Source: Streptomyces sp. SCL15-4 (GTDB lineage: Bacteria; Actinomycetota; Actinomycetes; Streptomycetales; Streptomycetaceae). From it: 64,000 nucleotides of DNA. The stretch spans positions 2,790,001-2,854,000 of the forward strand of contig NZ_JAOBTQ010000001.1 in assembly GCF_033366695.1 (NCBI RefSeq), written 5' to 3'. Shown here piece by piece: positions 41,230 to 51,987 of this stretch. The notes beneath the pieces are model-generated. The model was not told the origin of the DNA, made no database searches, and was given only the letters and a program-made list of their open reading frames with translations. The position numbers were made by a program, and so were the translations under genes. Position 1 is the first letter of the stretch. Every line of letters starts with the position of its first letter.

Positions 41230-41442
41230 TCACTTGTTCAGGTAGGCCCAGAACTCGTCGAACGACAGGACCTTGTCACCGTTGAGGTCGCGGGACTTGA
41301 TGATGGCCTCCGCGACCGTGTCGGTGACGTTCCAGTCACCCTGCTGTGCCAGGGCGGACTTGAACTCCGCGGCGGTGATGAACCCGTCACCGTCCGCGTC
41401 CATCCGCTGGAACTGCTTGCGTGCTTCCTCGATGTCCGCCAC
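41230..41442 (-). CDS. Small EF-hand calcium-binding protein
   Basis: 70 residues from GTG 41442 (AAAGGGGCG upstream; a start at 41472 would add ten basic residues). Two canonical EF-hand loops: DADGDGFITAAE and DLNGDKVLSFDE, each with the acidic 1-3-5-12 ligands, in a helix-loop-helix pair, so it should bind two Ca2+. Streptomycetes encode several such Cab-type proteins; the effector is unknown. Cytosolic, no signal peptide. A strong hairpin follows the gene. Confidence 0.88.
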   Translation of the reverse strand: MADIEEARKQFQRMDADGDGFITAAEFKSALAQQGDWNVTDTVAEAIIKSRDLNGDKVLSFDEFWAYLNK

Positions 41443-41591
41443 CGATCCGCCCCTTTTGCTCGTGTTTCTCATGCCGTACTAACGTACTGACGCTGGTCAG
41501 ATTAACGGCCCGCGCGAGCGCGGAGTGCGGCGACCACCCAGGCGAGGTCCTCGGCGTGCGGCGTGCGGACGTCCTCCGGGCCGGGCCGTCG

Positions 41592-42329
41592 ATGGTGAAC
41601 GGCCCGGTGCCGTCGTCGTCCGAGTCTGGGAGTCTTGGCCTGCCGGTGGATGGAGACTCGGGAGGGGGCGGGGCCTTGAAGACCTTGCGGGAGATTCTCG
41701 ACGCGGCGGCGGCCGGCGTCTTCCCGCCGGCCGACGGCGGTACGACGGTCGTGGCGCAGCCCTCGCCCCGGGACGCCGGTGTGCTGTCCTTCACCGCGCA
41801 CACGGTGGTGTTCACCGACGAGGACCCCGGCTGGGTGGCCAAGGCGCTGCGCGCCGCGGACTGCGATCCGCTGGCCGCGTCGCTGCATCCCCGCTTCCTG
41901 ACGGCCCTGCTGGACCGGACCGGGCGCACGGCCGAGACGATCGACGCGGTGCTGGTGGGCGAGCCGCTGCCGGGCGGGCCGGCGTGCGCGCTGCGGGAGA
42001 TCGAGGACCCCGGGCATCCCCGGATCGCCTATGCCCGCCGGCGCCGGGACGAGGTGCGGGCCTGGTCCGCCGACGGCGGGGTGCTGGTGATGGGGCGCGG
42101 GGTCGCCGGGCGGCTGGAGGTGTCGGTCGAGGTGGACGCCGGCGCCCGGCACCGGGGGCTCGGGCGGCTGCTGGTGCGTGCCGCCCGGCAGCTGGCCGGG
42201 GAGCCGCTGTGGGCGCAGGTCGCGCCGGGGAACGCCCGCAGCCTGCGGGCGTTCCAGGCGGCCGGGTACCGGCCGGTGGGCGCGGAGCTGCTGCTTCAGC
42301 GGAAGACGCCGGTGTGGCCGAGCGAGTAG
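41592..42329 (+). CDS. GNAT-family N-acetyltransferase
   Basis: About 245 residues; the ATG at 41592 is one choice, but a GTG at 41646 or a TTG at 41676, which has GGGAGGGGGCGGGG upstream, would give a shorter protein beginning at LKTLREILDAAA. The C-terminal third is the GNAT acetyl-CoA site (DAGARHRGLGRLLVRAARQL, consensus R/Q-x-x-G-x-G/A, then APGNARSLRAFQAAGY). Substrate unknown. The 3' end overlaps the convergent beta-propeller lipoprotein gene by 34 bases. Confidence 0.78.
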   Translation: MVNGPVPSSSESGSLGLPVDGDSGGGGALKTLREILDAAAAGVFPPADGGTTVVAQPSPRDAGVLSFTAHTVVFTDEDPGWVAKALRAADCDPLAASLHPRFLTALLDRTGRTAETIDAVLVGEPLPGGPACALREIEDPGHPRIAYARRRRDEVRAWSADGGVLVMGRGVAGRLEVSVEVDAGARHRGLGRLLVRAARQLAGEPLWAQVAPGNARSLRAFQAAGYRPVGAELLLQRKTPVWPSE

Positions 42330-43483
42330 CGGCCCGGCTGCGGATAGACGGCGAGGCCGTGCGGGCCGCTGCCGACCTTGATCCGGGCCAGCTCGGCGCC
42401 GGTGCGGGTGTCGATGGCGTACACCTCGGAGTCGTAGCGGCCGGAGAGCCACAGCACCCTGCCGTCGGCGGAGACGCCGCCCATGTCCGGGCTGCCGCCG
42501 CCCGGCAGGTGCCATTTCCCGGTGAGCCGGTCGCGGGTGAAGTCGAAGACGGAGACGGTTCCTTCGCCCCGGTTGGAGATGTACATCTCCCGTGAGTCAC
42601 GACTGACGTAGAGACCGTGGGCGCCCTTGCCGGTGGCCAGGAGCCGGGGCCGGGTGAACCTCTCGCCGTCGAGGATCCACACCCCGTGGGCCATCATGTC
42701 GGCGATGTAGAACAGCTTGCCGTCCGGGGAGACCTTGACGTCCTGCGGCATCGCTCCGCGCAGCGGCAGCCGTTCCTGCTCGACGACCTCCATCCGCGCG
42801 GTGTCGACCTTGAGGATCTCGCCGCTGAACTCGCAGGAGACGATGAAGTAGCGGCCGTCGCGGGAGAAGTCGGCGTGGTTGACGCCGTAGCAGCTGACCG
42901 GGACGGACTTCACGACCCGCATGGTGTGGGCGTCGCGGAAGACCAGCCGGCGGTCCATGGAGGCCATGACGACGGCGTACTTCCCGTCGGGCGTGAAGTA
43001 CAGGTTGTACGGGTCGTGCACGTCGACCGGCCGGCCGGCCCGGCCGGTGCGCGGGTCGATCGGGGTGAGGGTGTTGCCCAGGTCGTTGTTGACCCAGAGG
43101 GTCCTCAGGTCCCAGGAGGGCACGACGTGCTGGGGCTGGTGGCCGACCGGGATGGTGTCGACCACCCGGAAGGTCGCGGGATCGATGACGGTGACCGTGT
43201 CGGAGCCGGTGTTGGGCACGTACACCCGGGAGGGGAAGTCGCGGACCACGGGGGACAGCCGGTTCGGCCGGTCGGCGGCGTACAGGTCGGCCGGGTCCTC
43301 GACCGGCGGCATCCCGGGCAGCACGGCCACCCGGGGTCGGGCCGGGCGCGGCACGGCCGGGGTCTTGCCGCCGGGGGCCGCGCGCGGCTGGTCCCCGGCC
43401 GCGCCGCCGCACGCGGCGAGCAGCGTCAGGGCGGTGACGGCGGCACCGGCGGCCAGCAGGCGGGCGGCTTTCGTGGTTCGCAT
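42296..43483 (-). CDS. YncE/YVTN-type beta-propeller lipoprotein
   Basis: 395 residues from ATG 43483. The signal peptide ends in a lipobox (LLAACGG), anchoring it outside the membrane. The rest is a seven-bladed propeller of YVTN/NHL-like repeats: RVYVPNTGSDTVTVIDPATF, LWVNNDLGNTLTPIDPRTG, MYISNRGEGTVSVFDFTRD, and LWLSGRYDSEVYAIDTRTG. Its start overlaps by one base (TGATG) the stop of the deacetylase-like lipoprotein gene upstream, so both are made together. Ligand or partner unknown; related propellers bind metals or nucleic acid. Confidence 0.85.
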   Translation of the reverse strand: MRTTKAARLLAAGAAVTALTLLAACGGAAGDQPRAAPGGKTPAVPRPARPRVAVLPGMPPVEDPADLYAADRPNRLSPVVRDFPSRVYVPNTGSDTVTVIDPATFRVVDTIPVGHQPQHVVPSWDLRTLWVNNDLGNTLTPIDPRTGRAGRPVDVHDPYNLYFTPDGKYAVVMASMDRRLVFRDAHTMRVVKSVPVSCYGVNHADFSRDGRYFIVSCEFSGEILKVDTARMEVVEQERLPLRGAMPQDVKVSPDGKLFYIADMMAHGVWILDGERFTRPRLLATGKGAHGLYVSRDSREMYISNRGEGTVSVFDFTRDRLTGKWHLPGGGSPDMGGVSADGRVLWLSGRYDSEVYAIDTRTGAELARIKVGSGPHGLAVYPQPGRYSLGHTGVFR

Positions 43484-44274
43484 CAGCTCAGCAGCTCCGT
43501 GGTGGTGACCGCGCGCAGCCCGCGGCGGCCGAGTTCGGTGAGGACGTCGGGGAGGGCGGCGACCGTGTCCGGGTATCCGAAGTGCAGGCTCACCACCGAT
43601 CCGGCGCGCGCGCCGGCGAGCACCTCGCGGGTGACGGCGGCGGCGCCGGGGCGGGTGTAGTCCAGCGAGTCGACGTCGTACGACAGCACGTGCGGGTAGC
43701 CGGCGGCGCGGGCCAGGCGGGCGACGAGCGGGGAGGCGGCCGAGGCGCGGGAGGGGCGGAACCAGGTGCCGACGGAGCCGGTGAGCCGCGCCAGCCGCGC
43801 GGCGCAGTCGGTGATCTCCCGGCGGGCGTCCGGCTCGGCGAGCGCGTTGATGTCCACGTGGTGCTGGGTGTGGTTGCCGAGGTCGTGGCCGCCGTCGAGG
43901 ACGCGGCGGGCGAGGTCCGGGTGCTCGTCCAGCCAGCTGCCGACGGCGAGCACCGTGAGCCGGGCGCCGTGCCGTTCGGCGGTGGCGAGCAGGGCGTGGG
44001 CGAGGGCGGGGTCGCCTTGGCCGTGGAAGGTGAGGGCCACCTGGGGGCGGGAGCGCGGACCGTGGGTGATCTGCGCGGGACGGCCGGGGTAGGCGCGGGG
44101 GGCGGGGGCCGGCGGCGCGGACACGGCGTGCGGGGCGGGGGCCGCCGACGGGGGCGCGGAAGGGGAGGCGGAGGGCGGGGCGGTCCGTCCGGCGCCGCAT
44201 CCGGCGGCGAGCGCGCCGCCGACGGCGAGCCCGGCGCCGGCCCGCAGCGCACCGCGTCGGTTGGTGGGGGTCAC
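43483..44274 (-). CDS. Polysaccharide deacetylase (NodB)-like lipoprotein with altered active site
   Basis: 263 residues. A twin-Arg-like N-terminus and lipobox (LAAGCGA) place it at the outer face of the membrane, followed by an Ala/Pro-rich linker. The NodB fold is recognisable (GNHTQHHVDINAL carries the His-x3-His metal pair; VVSLHFGY the late His), but motif 1 reads LTFHGQGDP instead of TFDDGP, so the usual catalytic Asp is missing, and motif 3 RPP-x-G is RPSRASAS. It may be a non-canonical deacetylase or a binding protein. Coupled to the propeller lipoprotein downstream. Confidence 0.8.
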   Translation of the reverse strand: MTPTNRRGALRAGAGLAVGGALAAGCGAGRTAPPSASPSAPPSAAPAPHAVSAPPAPAPRAYPGRPAQITHGPRSRPQVALTFHGQGDPALAHALLATAERHGARLTVLAVGSWLDEHPDLARRVLDGGHDLGNHTQHHVDINALAEPDARREITDCAARLARLTGSVGTWFRPSRASAASPLVARLARAAGYPHVLSYDVDSLDYTRPGAAAVTREVLAGARAGSVVSLHFGYPDTVAALPDVLTELGRRGLRAVTTTELLS

Positions 44275-44352
44275 CGCACCATTTAAGGGTGATACGGGGG
44301 GAAACGGGGTGATTAGCCTGATGACGCACCGGTCTGTCCGGACCGGTGCCGC

Positions 44353-44856
44353 CTACCGGTCGGCGACCCGCATCTCGAACCACGTGGTCTTGCCGCGCGG
44401 CAGCAGGTCCACGCCCCACCGGTCGGAGAGCTTGTCCACGAGGAACAGTCCGCGTCCGCTGACGTCCGTCTCCTGCACCGGCATCAGGCAGGGCAGGCCG
44501 CGCGAGGGGTCACGGACCTCCACCCGGATCCAGCCGGGGCGGCGGCGCATGCGCAGGCCGAAGACGCGGGCTCCGGTGTGCCGTACGGCGTTGCCGACGA
44601 GTTCCGACACCAGCAGTACGGTGTCCTCGGTCAGTTGCGGGCTGAGCCGCCAGCCGCGCAGGACCACGACCTGGACGAGCCGGCGGGCGGTGGCCGCGGA
44701 TTCCGGGCGGGACGGCAGCGGGACCTCCGCCTCCGCCGGGTCGCCGAACAGTTCGAGCGCTTCGAGCGCTTGTTCGTCCTCGACCGCGGGCGACCAGCGT
44801 GCCGCGGCTGCACGGCCGTGTCCCCGCGGCTGTTCGTTGCCCTCCAGCCCCGCCAT
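44353..44856 (-). CDS. RsbW-like ATP-binding protein (HATPase, anti-sigma type)
   Basis: 167 residues from ATG 44856; upstream in-frame starts would only add low-complexity sequence. The C-terminal ~125 residues are a GHKL ATPase domain: N box ELVGNAVRHTGA, then VRDPSRGLP and the G box VSGRGLFLVDKLSDRWG. The acidic linker before it (EALELFGDPAEAE) is typical of the many streptomycete anti-sigma-like regulators. No cognate sigma or anti-anti-sigma gene is adjacent. Confidence 0.85.
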   Translation of the reverse strand: MAGLEGNEQPRGHGRAAAARWSPAVEDEQALEALELFGDPAEAEVPLPSRPESAATARRLVQVVVLRGWRLSPQLTEDTVLLVSELVGNAVRHTGARVFGLRMRRRPGWIRVEVRDPSRGLPCLMPVQETDVSGRGLFLVDKLSDRWGVDLLPRGKTTWFEMRVADR

Positions 44857-45126
44857 GCCCCCATGATGGCCGTCCGGAGCCGTCTTGGGGGGCGTTCCGG
44901 AGGAATACCCCGGCGGGGCATTCCTCTTCCGGCCTTGTCCGCCGACATATGCCACCGGCATGACGGTGTCCGACGGACCCCCTCTGACCTGCGAAGACGG
45001 CTCACTTTCCGGCAAGCGTCGGGCTCCCTCGGCGGCGCGGTTCCACGACTGCCCCAAGGCAACCACAAACCGCCCCAACGGGGGACCCGGGAACAGGACA
45101 ACGCGTCGATGCCCCATCGAACGCGA
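44857..45126. other. Intergenic region upstream of the RsbW-like gene
   Basis: About 270 bases between the RsbW-like start and the enoyl-CoA hydratase terminator with no credible gene. It should hold the minus-strand promoter of the RsbW-like gene. Long open frames pass through it but show neither a domain nor a ribosome site. Confidence 0.45.
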
Positions 45127-45163
45127 CCGGCCGGCGGGGCGCACGCGCCGCTCCGCCGGCCGG
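45127..45163 (-). terminator. Hairpin after enoyl-CoA hydratase
   Basis: Perfect 11-base arms CCGGCCGGCGG (45127-45137) and CCGCCGGCCGG (45153-45163) with a 15-base loop, 13 bases beyond the hydratase stop on the minus strand. Confidence 0.75.
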
Positions 45164-45176
45164 ATTCACCCGGCCG

Positions 45177-45944
45177 TCAGACGAACTTCGCCTTGCCCGG
45201 CCCTTCCTCCACGAAGCTGCGCATGCCGCGCTCGCGGTCCTCGGTGGCGAACAGGCCCGCGAACCAGTTCCGTTCCACGGCGAGCCCGGTGTCGAGGTCG
45301 GTCTCCAGACCGGTGTCGACGGCCTCCTTGGCCGCGCGCAGCGCGATCGCCGGGCCCTTGGCGAGCCGCGCGGCCCAGGCGTGCGCCTGCTCGTACACCT
45401 CGGCGGCCGGGACGACCCGGTCCACCAGGCCGATCGCCAGCGCCTCGTCGGCCTTGACCTGACGGCCCGTGAAGATGAGGTCCTTGGCCCGGGAGGGGCC
45501 GATCAGCCGGGGCAGCCGCTGGGTGCCGCCGGCGCCCGGGATCAGCCCGAGCAGGATCTCCGGCTGGCCGAGCCTGGCGTTGTCGGCGGCGATGCGGTAG
45601 TCCGCGCACAGGGCCAGTTCGCAGCCGCCGCCGAGCGCGTAGCCGGTGACGGCGGCGACGACGGGCTTGGGGATGCGGGCCACGGCGGTGAAGGCGTCCT
45701 GCAGGCCACGGGCGCGCCGGATCATCCCGGCGTGGTCCATGTTCTGCATCTCCTTGATGTCCGCGCCCGCGGCGAACACCCGCTCGCCGCCGTAGACGAC
45801 CACGGCGCGTACCTCGTCCCGGCGGCCGGCCTCCTCGGCCAGCTCTTTCAGCCGGTCCTGGGTGGCGATGTCCAGCGCGTTCATCGGCGGCCGGTCCAGC
45901 CGCAGCGTGCCGACGCCTTCGCTGACTTCGAGAGTGACGGTCAT
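45177..45944 (-). CDS. Enoyl-CoA hydratase/isomerase
   Basis: 255-residue crotonase-fold enzyme. FAAGADIKEM gives the oxyanion-hole strand, GYALGGGCELALCAD the first catalytic Glu region, and QPEILLGLIPGAGGTQRLPRLIG the second Glu and the signature found in true enoyl-CoA hydratases. It hydrates trans-2-enoyl-CoA in fatty-acid or branched-chain amino-acid breakdown. Monocistronic: strong hairpins lie on both sides. Confidence 0.94.
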   Translation of the reverse strand: MTVTLEVSEGVGTLRLDRPPMNALDIATQDRLKELAEEAGRRDEVRAVVVYGGERVFAAGADIKEMQNMDHAGMIRRARGLQDAFTAVARIPKPVVAAVTGYALGGGCELALCADYRIAADNARLGQPEILLGLIPGAGGTQRLPRLIGPSRAKDLIFTGRQVKADEALAIGLVDRVVPAAEVYEQAHAWAARLAKGPAIALRAAKEAVDTGLETDLDTGLAVERNWFAGLFATEDRERGMRSFVEEGPGKAKFV

Positions 45945-45971
45945 GGGGTCAGGTTAACGGCGACTAACGCG

Positions 45972-46010
45972 GACGGGCCCGGTGCCGTAGGTCACAGCAC
46001 CGGGCCCGTC
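45972..46010 (-). terminator. Strong hairpin after first L,D-transpeptidase gene
   Basis: Perfect 14-base arms GACGGGCCCGGTGC (45972-45985) and GCACCGGGCCCGTC (45997-46010), 11-base loop, 14 bases after the transpeptidase stop on the minus strand. Confidence 0.85.
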
Positions 46011-46024
46011 GCGTCAGCGCAGGC

Positions 46025-47254
46025 TCACTTCTTCCACTGCGCCCAGGACATGTTCCAGCCGTTGAGGCCGTTGTCCGGGGCCACCGTGGCGTCGTGGCTG
46101 TTCTTGACGACCACCACGTCGCCGATCATCGAGTGGTTGAAGAACCAGGCCGCCGGGACGGAGCCGTCGTAGCCGCCGCGCACGTCGCGCAGGCCCACGC
46201 AGCCGTGGCTGGCGTTGTAGTTGCCGAAGGCACCGCCGCCCCAGTAGTTGCCGTGGATGAAGGTGCCGGAGGTGGTCAGGCGGATGGCGTGCGGCACGTC
46301 CTTGATGTCGTACTCGCCGCCGTAGCCGACGGTCTCGCCGTTCATGCGGGTGACGGCGAGCTTCTCGCTCATGACCATCTGGCCGTTCCAGGTCTCGTAG
46401 CCGGGCTTGCCGGTGGTGACCGGGAGGGTTTTGACGACCTTGCCGTCCTGGGTGACCTTCATCGTGTGCTTCTTGGCGTCCACGACGGAGACCTGGTTGC
46501 GGCCGATGGTGAACTTCACGGTCTTGCGCTGCTTGCCGTAGACGCCGTCGCGTCCCTCGACGCCGTCCAGGTCGAGGTCGACGGTGACCTTGGTGCCGGC
46601 CTTCCAGTACTTCTCGGGACGGAAGTCCAGGCGGTCGTTGCCGAACCAGTGGCCCTGGACGTCCACGGCGGGCTCGGTCTTGATGCGGACGGCCTTCTCG
46701 ACGTCCTCGGGGTGGGTGATGCCCCGGGTGAAGCGTATGGAGAACGGCATACCGACGCCGACGGTGGCGCCGTCCTCGGGGGTGAAGTAGCCCACGAAGG
46801 TGTTCTTCGGCGTCAGCGTGGTGAAGCTGGAGTCCTCGGCGGCCTCGCGGCCCTCGGAGTCCTTGGCGACCGCGTGCACCGTGTACTTGGTGCCGGCCGC
46901 CAGATGGGTCGACGGCGCCCAGGCCGTGCCGCCACCGGTGACCGCACCCTCGACCTCGGTGCCCTTCTCGTCCTTGACGGTGACCTCGGTCAGCTTGCCC
47001 TTCGCGACGCCGACCTTGAGGGCGCCGCTGGTGTCCACGCCGGTGGCACCGGGCCCGGGCGCGATGCTGACCGCCGCCGTGGACTGCCCGTCCCCCGTTC
47101 CCCCCTTGCCCTTCCCGTCGCCGGAACCGGCCCCGGATCCGCCGCCTCCGCCGCACGCGGCGAGCGACAGCACCAGGGCCCCGGCTATGACCGCCAGTCC
47201 CCCACGGCCCCGCCGTCCCCCAGCCGACGCCCCCGGTATAGGCCGCACGTTCAA
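46025..47254 (-). CDS. L,D-transpeptidase lipoprotein (Ig-like + YkuD), paralogue 1
   Basis: 409 residues from the TTG at 47254 (GAGGGGAG ribosome site 6 bases upstream); a GTG two codons later is the alternative. Lipobox LAACGG, a Gly/Ser/Lys linker, two Ig-like domains (MtLdt-type), then a YkuD catalytic domain with IHGNYW and the active-site Cys/His in SHGCVGLRD. Such enzymes make 3-3 peptidoglycan crosslinks. It lies 184 bases downstream of a paralogue in the same orientation and ends at a strong terminator. Confidence 0.93.
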   Translation of the reverse strand: MNVRPIPGASAGGRRGRGGLAVIAGALVLSLAACGGGGGSGAGSGDGKGKGGTGDGQSTAAVSIAPGPGATGVDTSGALKVGVAKGKLTEVTVKDEKGTEVEGAVTGGGTAWAPSTHLAAGTKYTVHAVAKDSEGREAAEDSSFTTLTPKNTFVGYFTPEDGATVGVGMPFSIRFTRGITHPEDVEKAVRIKTEPAVDVQGHWFGNDRLDFRPEKYWKAGTKVTVDLDLDGVEGRDGVYGKQRKTVKFTIGRNQVSVVDAKKHTMKVTQDGKVVKTLPVTTGKPGYETWNGQMVMSEKLAVTRMNGETVGYGGEYDIKDVPHAIRLTTSGTFIHGNYWGGGAFGNYNASHGCVGLRDVRGGYDGSVPAAWFFNHSMIGDVVVVKNSHDATVAPDNGLNGWNMSWAQWKK

Positions 47255-47438
47255 GTTGTTCTCCCCTCGCCGGACCAGGCATGACCCGGCCCGCTCCCCA
47301 CCACTTATGTGCGCGCATATTAACTGCCCGGATACGCGCCAGGCGCGGGCCGAACGTCACCGTTCCGTCGCAAGTTCCCCCCGCGACCCGCCCGCGCCCC
47401 GCCCGCTCGCGCCGCTCCCGGCGTCCCCTCACCCGCCG

Positions 47439-48662
47439 TCACTTCACCGCGCTGCCCGCCGTCCAGTCCTTCCAGGCCATGTTCCAGCCGCCGAGGCCGT
47501 TGTCCGGGGCCACCGTCTTGTCCTTGCTGTGCACGATCTCGACGACGTCGCCGACGAGGCTGCGGTCGAAGAACCAGCCCGCCGGCGTGTCCGAACCGCC
47601 GCCCTTGACGTCCCTGAGGCCGACGCAGCCGTGGCTGACGTTGACCTGCCCGGGGGCGTCCGGGGCCCAGTAGTTGCCGTGCAGGAAGGTGCCGGAGTCG
47701 GTGAGCTTCATGGCGTGCGGGACGTCGGGGATGTCGTACTCGCCGCCGAAGCCGACCGTGCGGCTGTTCATGCGGGTCACCTCCAGCATGTCCATCACCA
47801 CCATCTTGCCGTTGTAGCTGGGGTGTTTGGGGGCGCCCGCGGTGACGGGAACGGTGGCCAGCAGCTCCCCGTCGCGCCGCACCTCCATCATGTGCCGGGC
47901 CGCGTCGACCAGCGAGACCTGGCTGCGGCCGACGGTGAAGGAGACCGTCTTCTGCTGGAGGCCGTAGACGCCCCGGGCGCCCTCGACGTCCCGCAGGTCC
48001 AGGCCGACGGTGACCTCGGTGCCGGGCTTCCAGTACCGCTCGGGCCGGAAGTCCAGCCGGTCCTTGCCGAACCAGTGCGGGCGGATCTCGACGGGCGGCC
48101 GGGCGGTGATCCGGACGGCGCGTTCGACGGCGGCGCGGTCGGTGATCTCCCGGCTGAAGGAGAGCGAGACGATCATTCCGGTGCCTACGGTGGAGCGGTT
48201 CTCCGGAGTGACGTAGGCGATGAACCGTTCGTCGGGGACGTAGGTGGTGAAGGTGGTGTGCCGGGCCGAACGGCGGCCCCGGCCGTCCCGCGCGACCACG
48301 TCCACGGTGTACCGGGCGGCGAGCGCCAGCCGTTCCTCCTCGGGCTGCCAGGTCAGCCCGTCGGCGCTGATCCGCCCGGGGACCGGCGCCGCCCGCGCGT
48401 CCTGCTCCCGGACCACCGTCACCTTCTCCAGCCGCCCGCCGGGCAGCCGGATCCGCAGCCGCTCGTCCGGGCGTACGGCCCTGCTCCCGTCGTCGGGGGT
48501 CACCCGGATGACGTCCTCGGGGGCCGGGGAGTCCGCCCGAGTCCCTCCCATGCCCAGCGGTCCCGGGCCGTTCGCGGAGCAGCCCGCGAGCAGCCCCGCC
48601 CATGTCAGTACGGCGGCCAGCGCGGCCCCCGCGCGCCGTGCGCGTCCAGTTGCGTGCCTCAC
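47439..48662 (-). CDS. L,D-transpeptidase lipoprotein (Ig-like + YkuD), paralogue 2
   Basis: 407 residues from the GTG at 48662 (begins VRHATGR). Signal peptide ends in LLAGCS. Domain order equals the neighbouring paralogue: two Ig-like domains (HWFGKDRLDFRPERYW is nearly the same as HWFGNDRLDFRPEKYW in paralogue 1), then YkuD with LHGNYW and SHGCVGLRD. The ends also match (APDNGLGGWNMAWKDW). The pair arose by tandem duplication. It diverges from glgX across 236 bases holding a large palindrome. Confidence 0.92.
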   Translation of the reverse strand: MRHATGRARRAGAALAAVLTWAGLLAGCSANGPGPLGMGGTRADSPAPEDVIRVTPDDGSRAVRPDERLRIRLPGGRLEKVTVVREQDARAAPVPGRISADGLTWQPEEERLALAARYTVDVVARDGRGRRSARHTTFTTYVPDERFIAYVTPENRSTVGTGMIVSLSFSREITDRAAVERAVRITARPPVEIRPHWFGKDRLDFRPERYWKPGTEVTVGLDLRDVEGARGVYGLQQKTVSFTVGRSQVSLVDAARHMMEVRRDGELLATVPVTAGAPKHPSYNGKMVVMDMLEVTRMNSRTVGFGGEYDIPDVPHAMKLTDSGTFLHGNYWAPDAPGQVNVSHGCVGLRDVKGGGSDTPAGWFFDRSLVGDVVEIVHSKDKTVAPDNGLGGWNMAWKDWTAGSAVK

Positions 48663-48813
48663 ACGGGACTCAACGACCGGGCACGCTCCGGGGAAACGTG
48701 AGTGCGAGCCACCCGCTGGGCAGAACAGAGGGAAGGACGACACGGCCGGGGGGCCGCCACCGCGGAAGGAGGCACCCCGGCGCCCGTGTCGGAGCCGTCG
48801 GGGCGCAGTCGTG

Positions 48814-48853
48814 CCGGACGGCCGGAGGTGCCGCGGCGCCTCCGGCCGTCCGG
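48814..48853. repeat. Long palindrome upstream of glgX
   Basis: CGGACGGCCGGAGG (48815-48828) and its exact reverse complement CCTCCGGCCGTCCG (48839-48852), extended one pair outward, around a near-palindromic GCCGCGGC core. It lies 46 bases before the glgX start, in the intergenic region shared with the second transpeptidase gene. It could be a terminator for an upstream leader, an operator, or a structured leader affecting glgX. Confidence 0.7.
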
Positions 48854-48898
48854 TCCGGCCGCGCCCCTCGGGCGAGCCGCCGAGCAGAGGGGCCGACA

Positions 48899-51142
<2,244 letters not shown>

Positions 51143-51471
51143 GCCGGGACGGACGGGGCGGGCGCGAGTCGTCTGGGCCGGGGCGGATCGGGCTGGCGCC
51201 TCCGGTCGCGGGGCGTCGTGGGTCGAGCGGTACGTGCTGGTCGTGGGCGTCCGCGCCGAGGAGCGGGCCGCGGCGCCGGGCACGCGGATCACGGTGGTGG
51301 GACGGACGGGGCGGGTGCGGGCCTCTGGGCCGGCAGAGGCGCGTGTGACACTGCGCGGGGCCCGCCGGACGGACGTGCGTGACGCGGATCACGTGTGCCG
51401 GGTGCAGCGCGGGCCGGGGTCCAGGGCCTTTCTCCTGGTGAAGACAGCCGGCGAGAACGGGGACCGTGAGG
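51143..51471 (+). pseudogene. Decayed partial duplicate of the glgX 3' end within intergenic DNA
   Basis: The 329-base gap holds a degenerate repeat of the end of glgX: 51223-51303 (GAGCGGTACGTGCTGGTCGT ... GGGCACGCGGATCACGGT) aligns with 51018-51104 (GAGCGGTACGAACTGCTCGT ... CACCCGGATCACGGT), encoding ERYVLVVGVRAEERAAAPGT versus ERYELLVDTSAEEQTTAPGT, with an 18-base deletion. No stop-to-start gene remains. The region directly before 51472 should contain the sigma-factor promoter. Confidence 0.7.
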
Positions 51472-51978
51472 ATGGAGCAGGCCAGGGCCGGTGAGTACGA
51501 CGCGTTCGTGGCGGCCCGCTGGTCGGTGTTGTTCCATCTGGCCCGTCTGCTCACCGGGGGCGACCGGCACCGCGCCGAGGACCTGTTGCAGGAGTCCCTG
51601 GTCAAGCTGTGGTTCGTCTGGCCGAAGGTCGCCGACGAGGCGCCGGAGGCCTATGTGCGCAAGGTGCTGGCGCGGGCCGCGGCCCGCTCGGCCCGCCGCC
51701 GCTGGTGGGGTGAGCGGCCCGTGGAGGAGCTGCCGGAGACGGCGGCGGCCGGCGACCTGTCGGCGACCGTCGCCGAGCGGTCCCGGCTGGAGGCGGCGCT
51801 CGCCCGGCTGACCCCGCGCCAGCGGGCCGCCGTGGTGCTGCGCTACTACCAGGATCTGCCCGACCGGCAGGTCGCCGAGGCCCTGGGCTGCCCCGTGGGC
51901 ACGGCCCGGTCCCATGCCGCGCGCGGGGTGGCCCGGCTGCGCCGGCTGCTGGCCGACGTCATCGAGCCGGTGGGGTGA
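51472..51978 (+). CDS. SigE-type ECF RNA polymerase sigma factor
   Basis: 168 residues. Region 2 at about residues 12-75 (ARLLTGGDRHRAEDLLQESLVKLWFVWPKV) and region 4 at about 105-160 (LTPRQRAAVVLRYYQDLPDRQVAEALGCPVGTARSHAARGVARLRRLL) are both intact, as in the actinobacterial SigE-like ECF group. ATG 51472 chosen for spacing to GGGGA; a GTG two codons upstream is possible. Followed after 9 bases by a single-helix membrane protein that could be its regulator. Confidence 0.9.
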   Translation: MEQARAGEYDAFVAARWSVLFHLARLLTGGDRHRAEDLLQESLVKLWFVWPKVADEAPEAYVRKVLARAAARSARRRWWGERPVEELPETAAAGDLSATVAERSRLEAALARLTPRQRAAVVLRYYQDLPDRQVAEALGCPVGTARSHAARGVARLRRLLADVIEPVG

Positions 51979-51987
51979 GGAAGAGGC

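Noticed and set aside
43484..44419. N-terminal extension of the propeller lipoprotein
   Set aside because: It is an out-of-frame shadow of the deacetylase-like gene; the lipoprotein signal starts at 43483.
44857..45126. Possible gene in the 270-base gap upstream of the RsbW-like protein
   Set aside because: Open frames exist but show no domain, no ribosome site and poor codon consistency.
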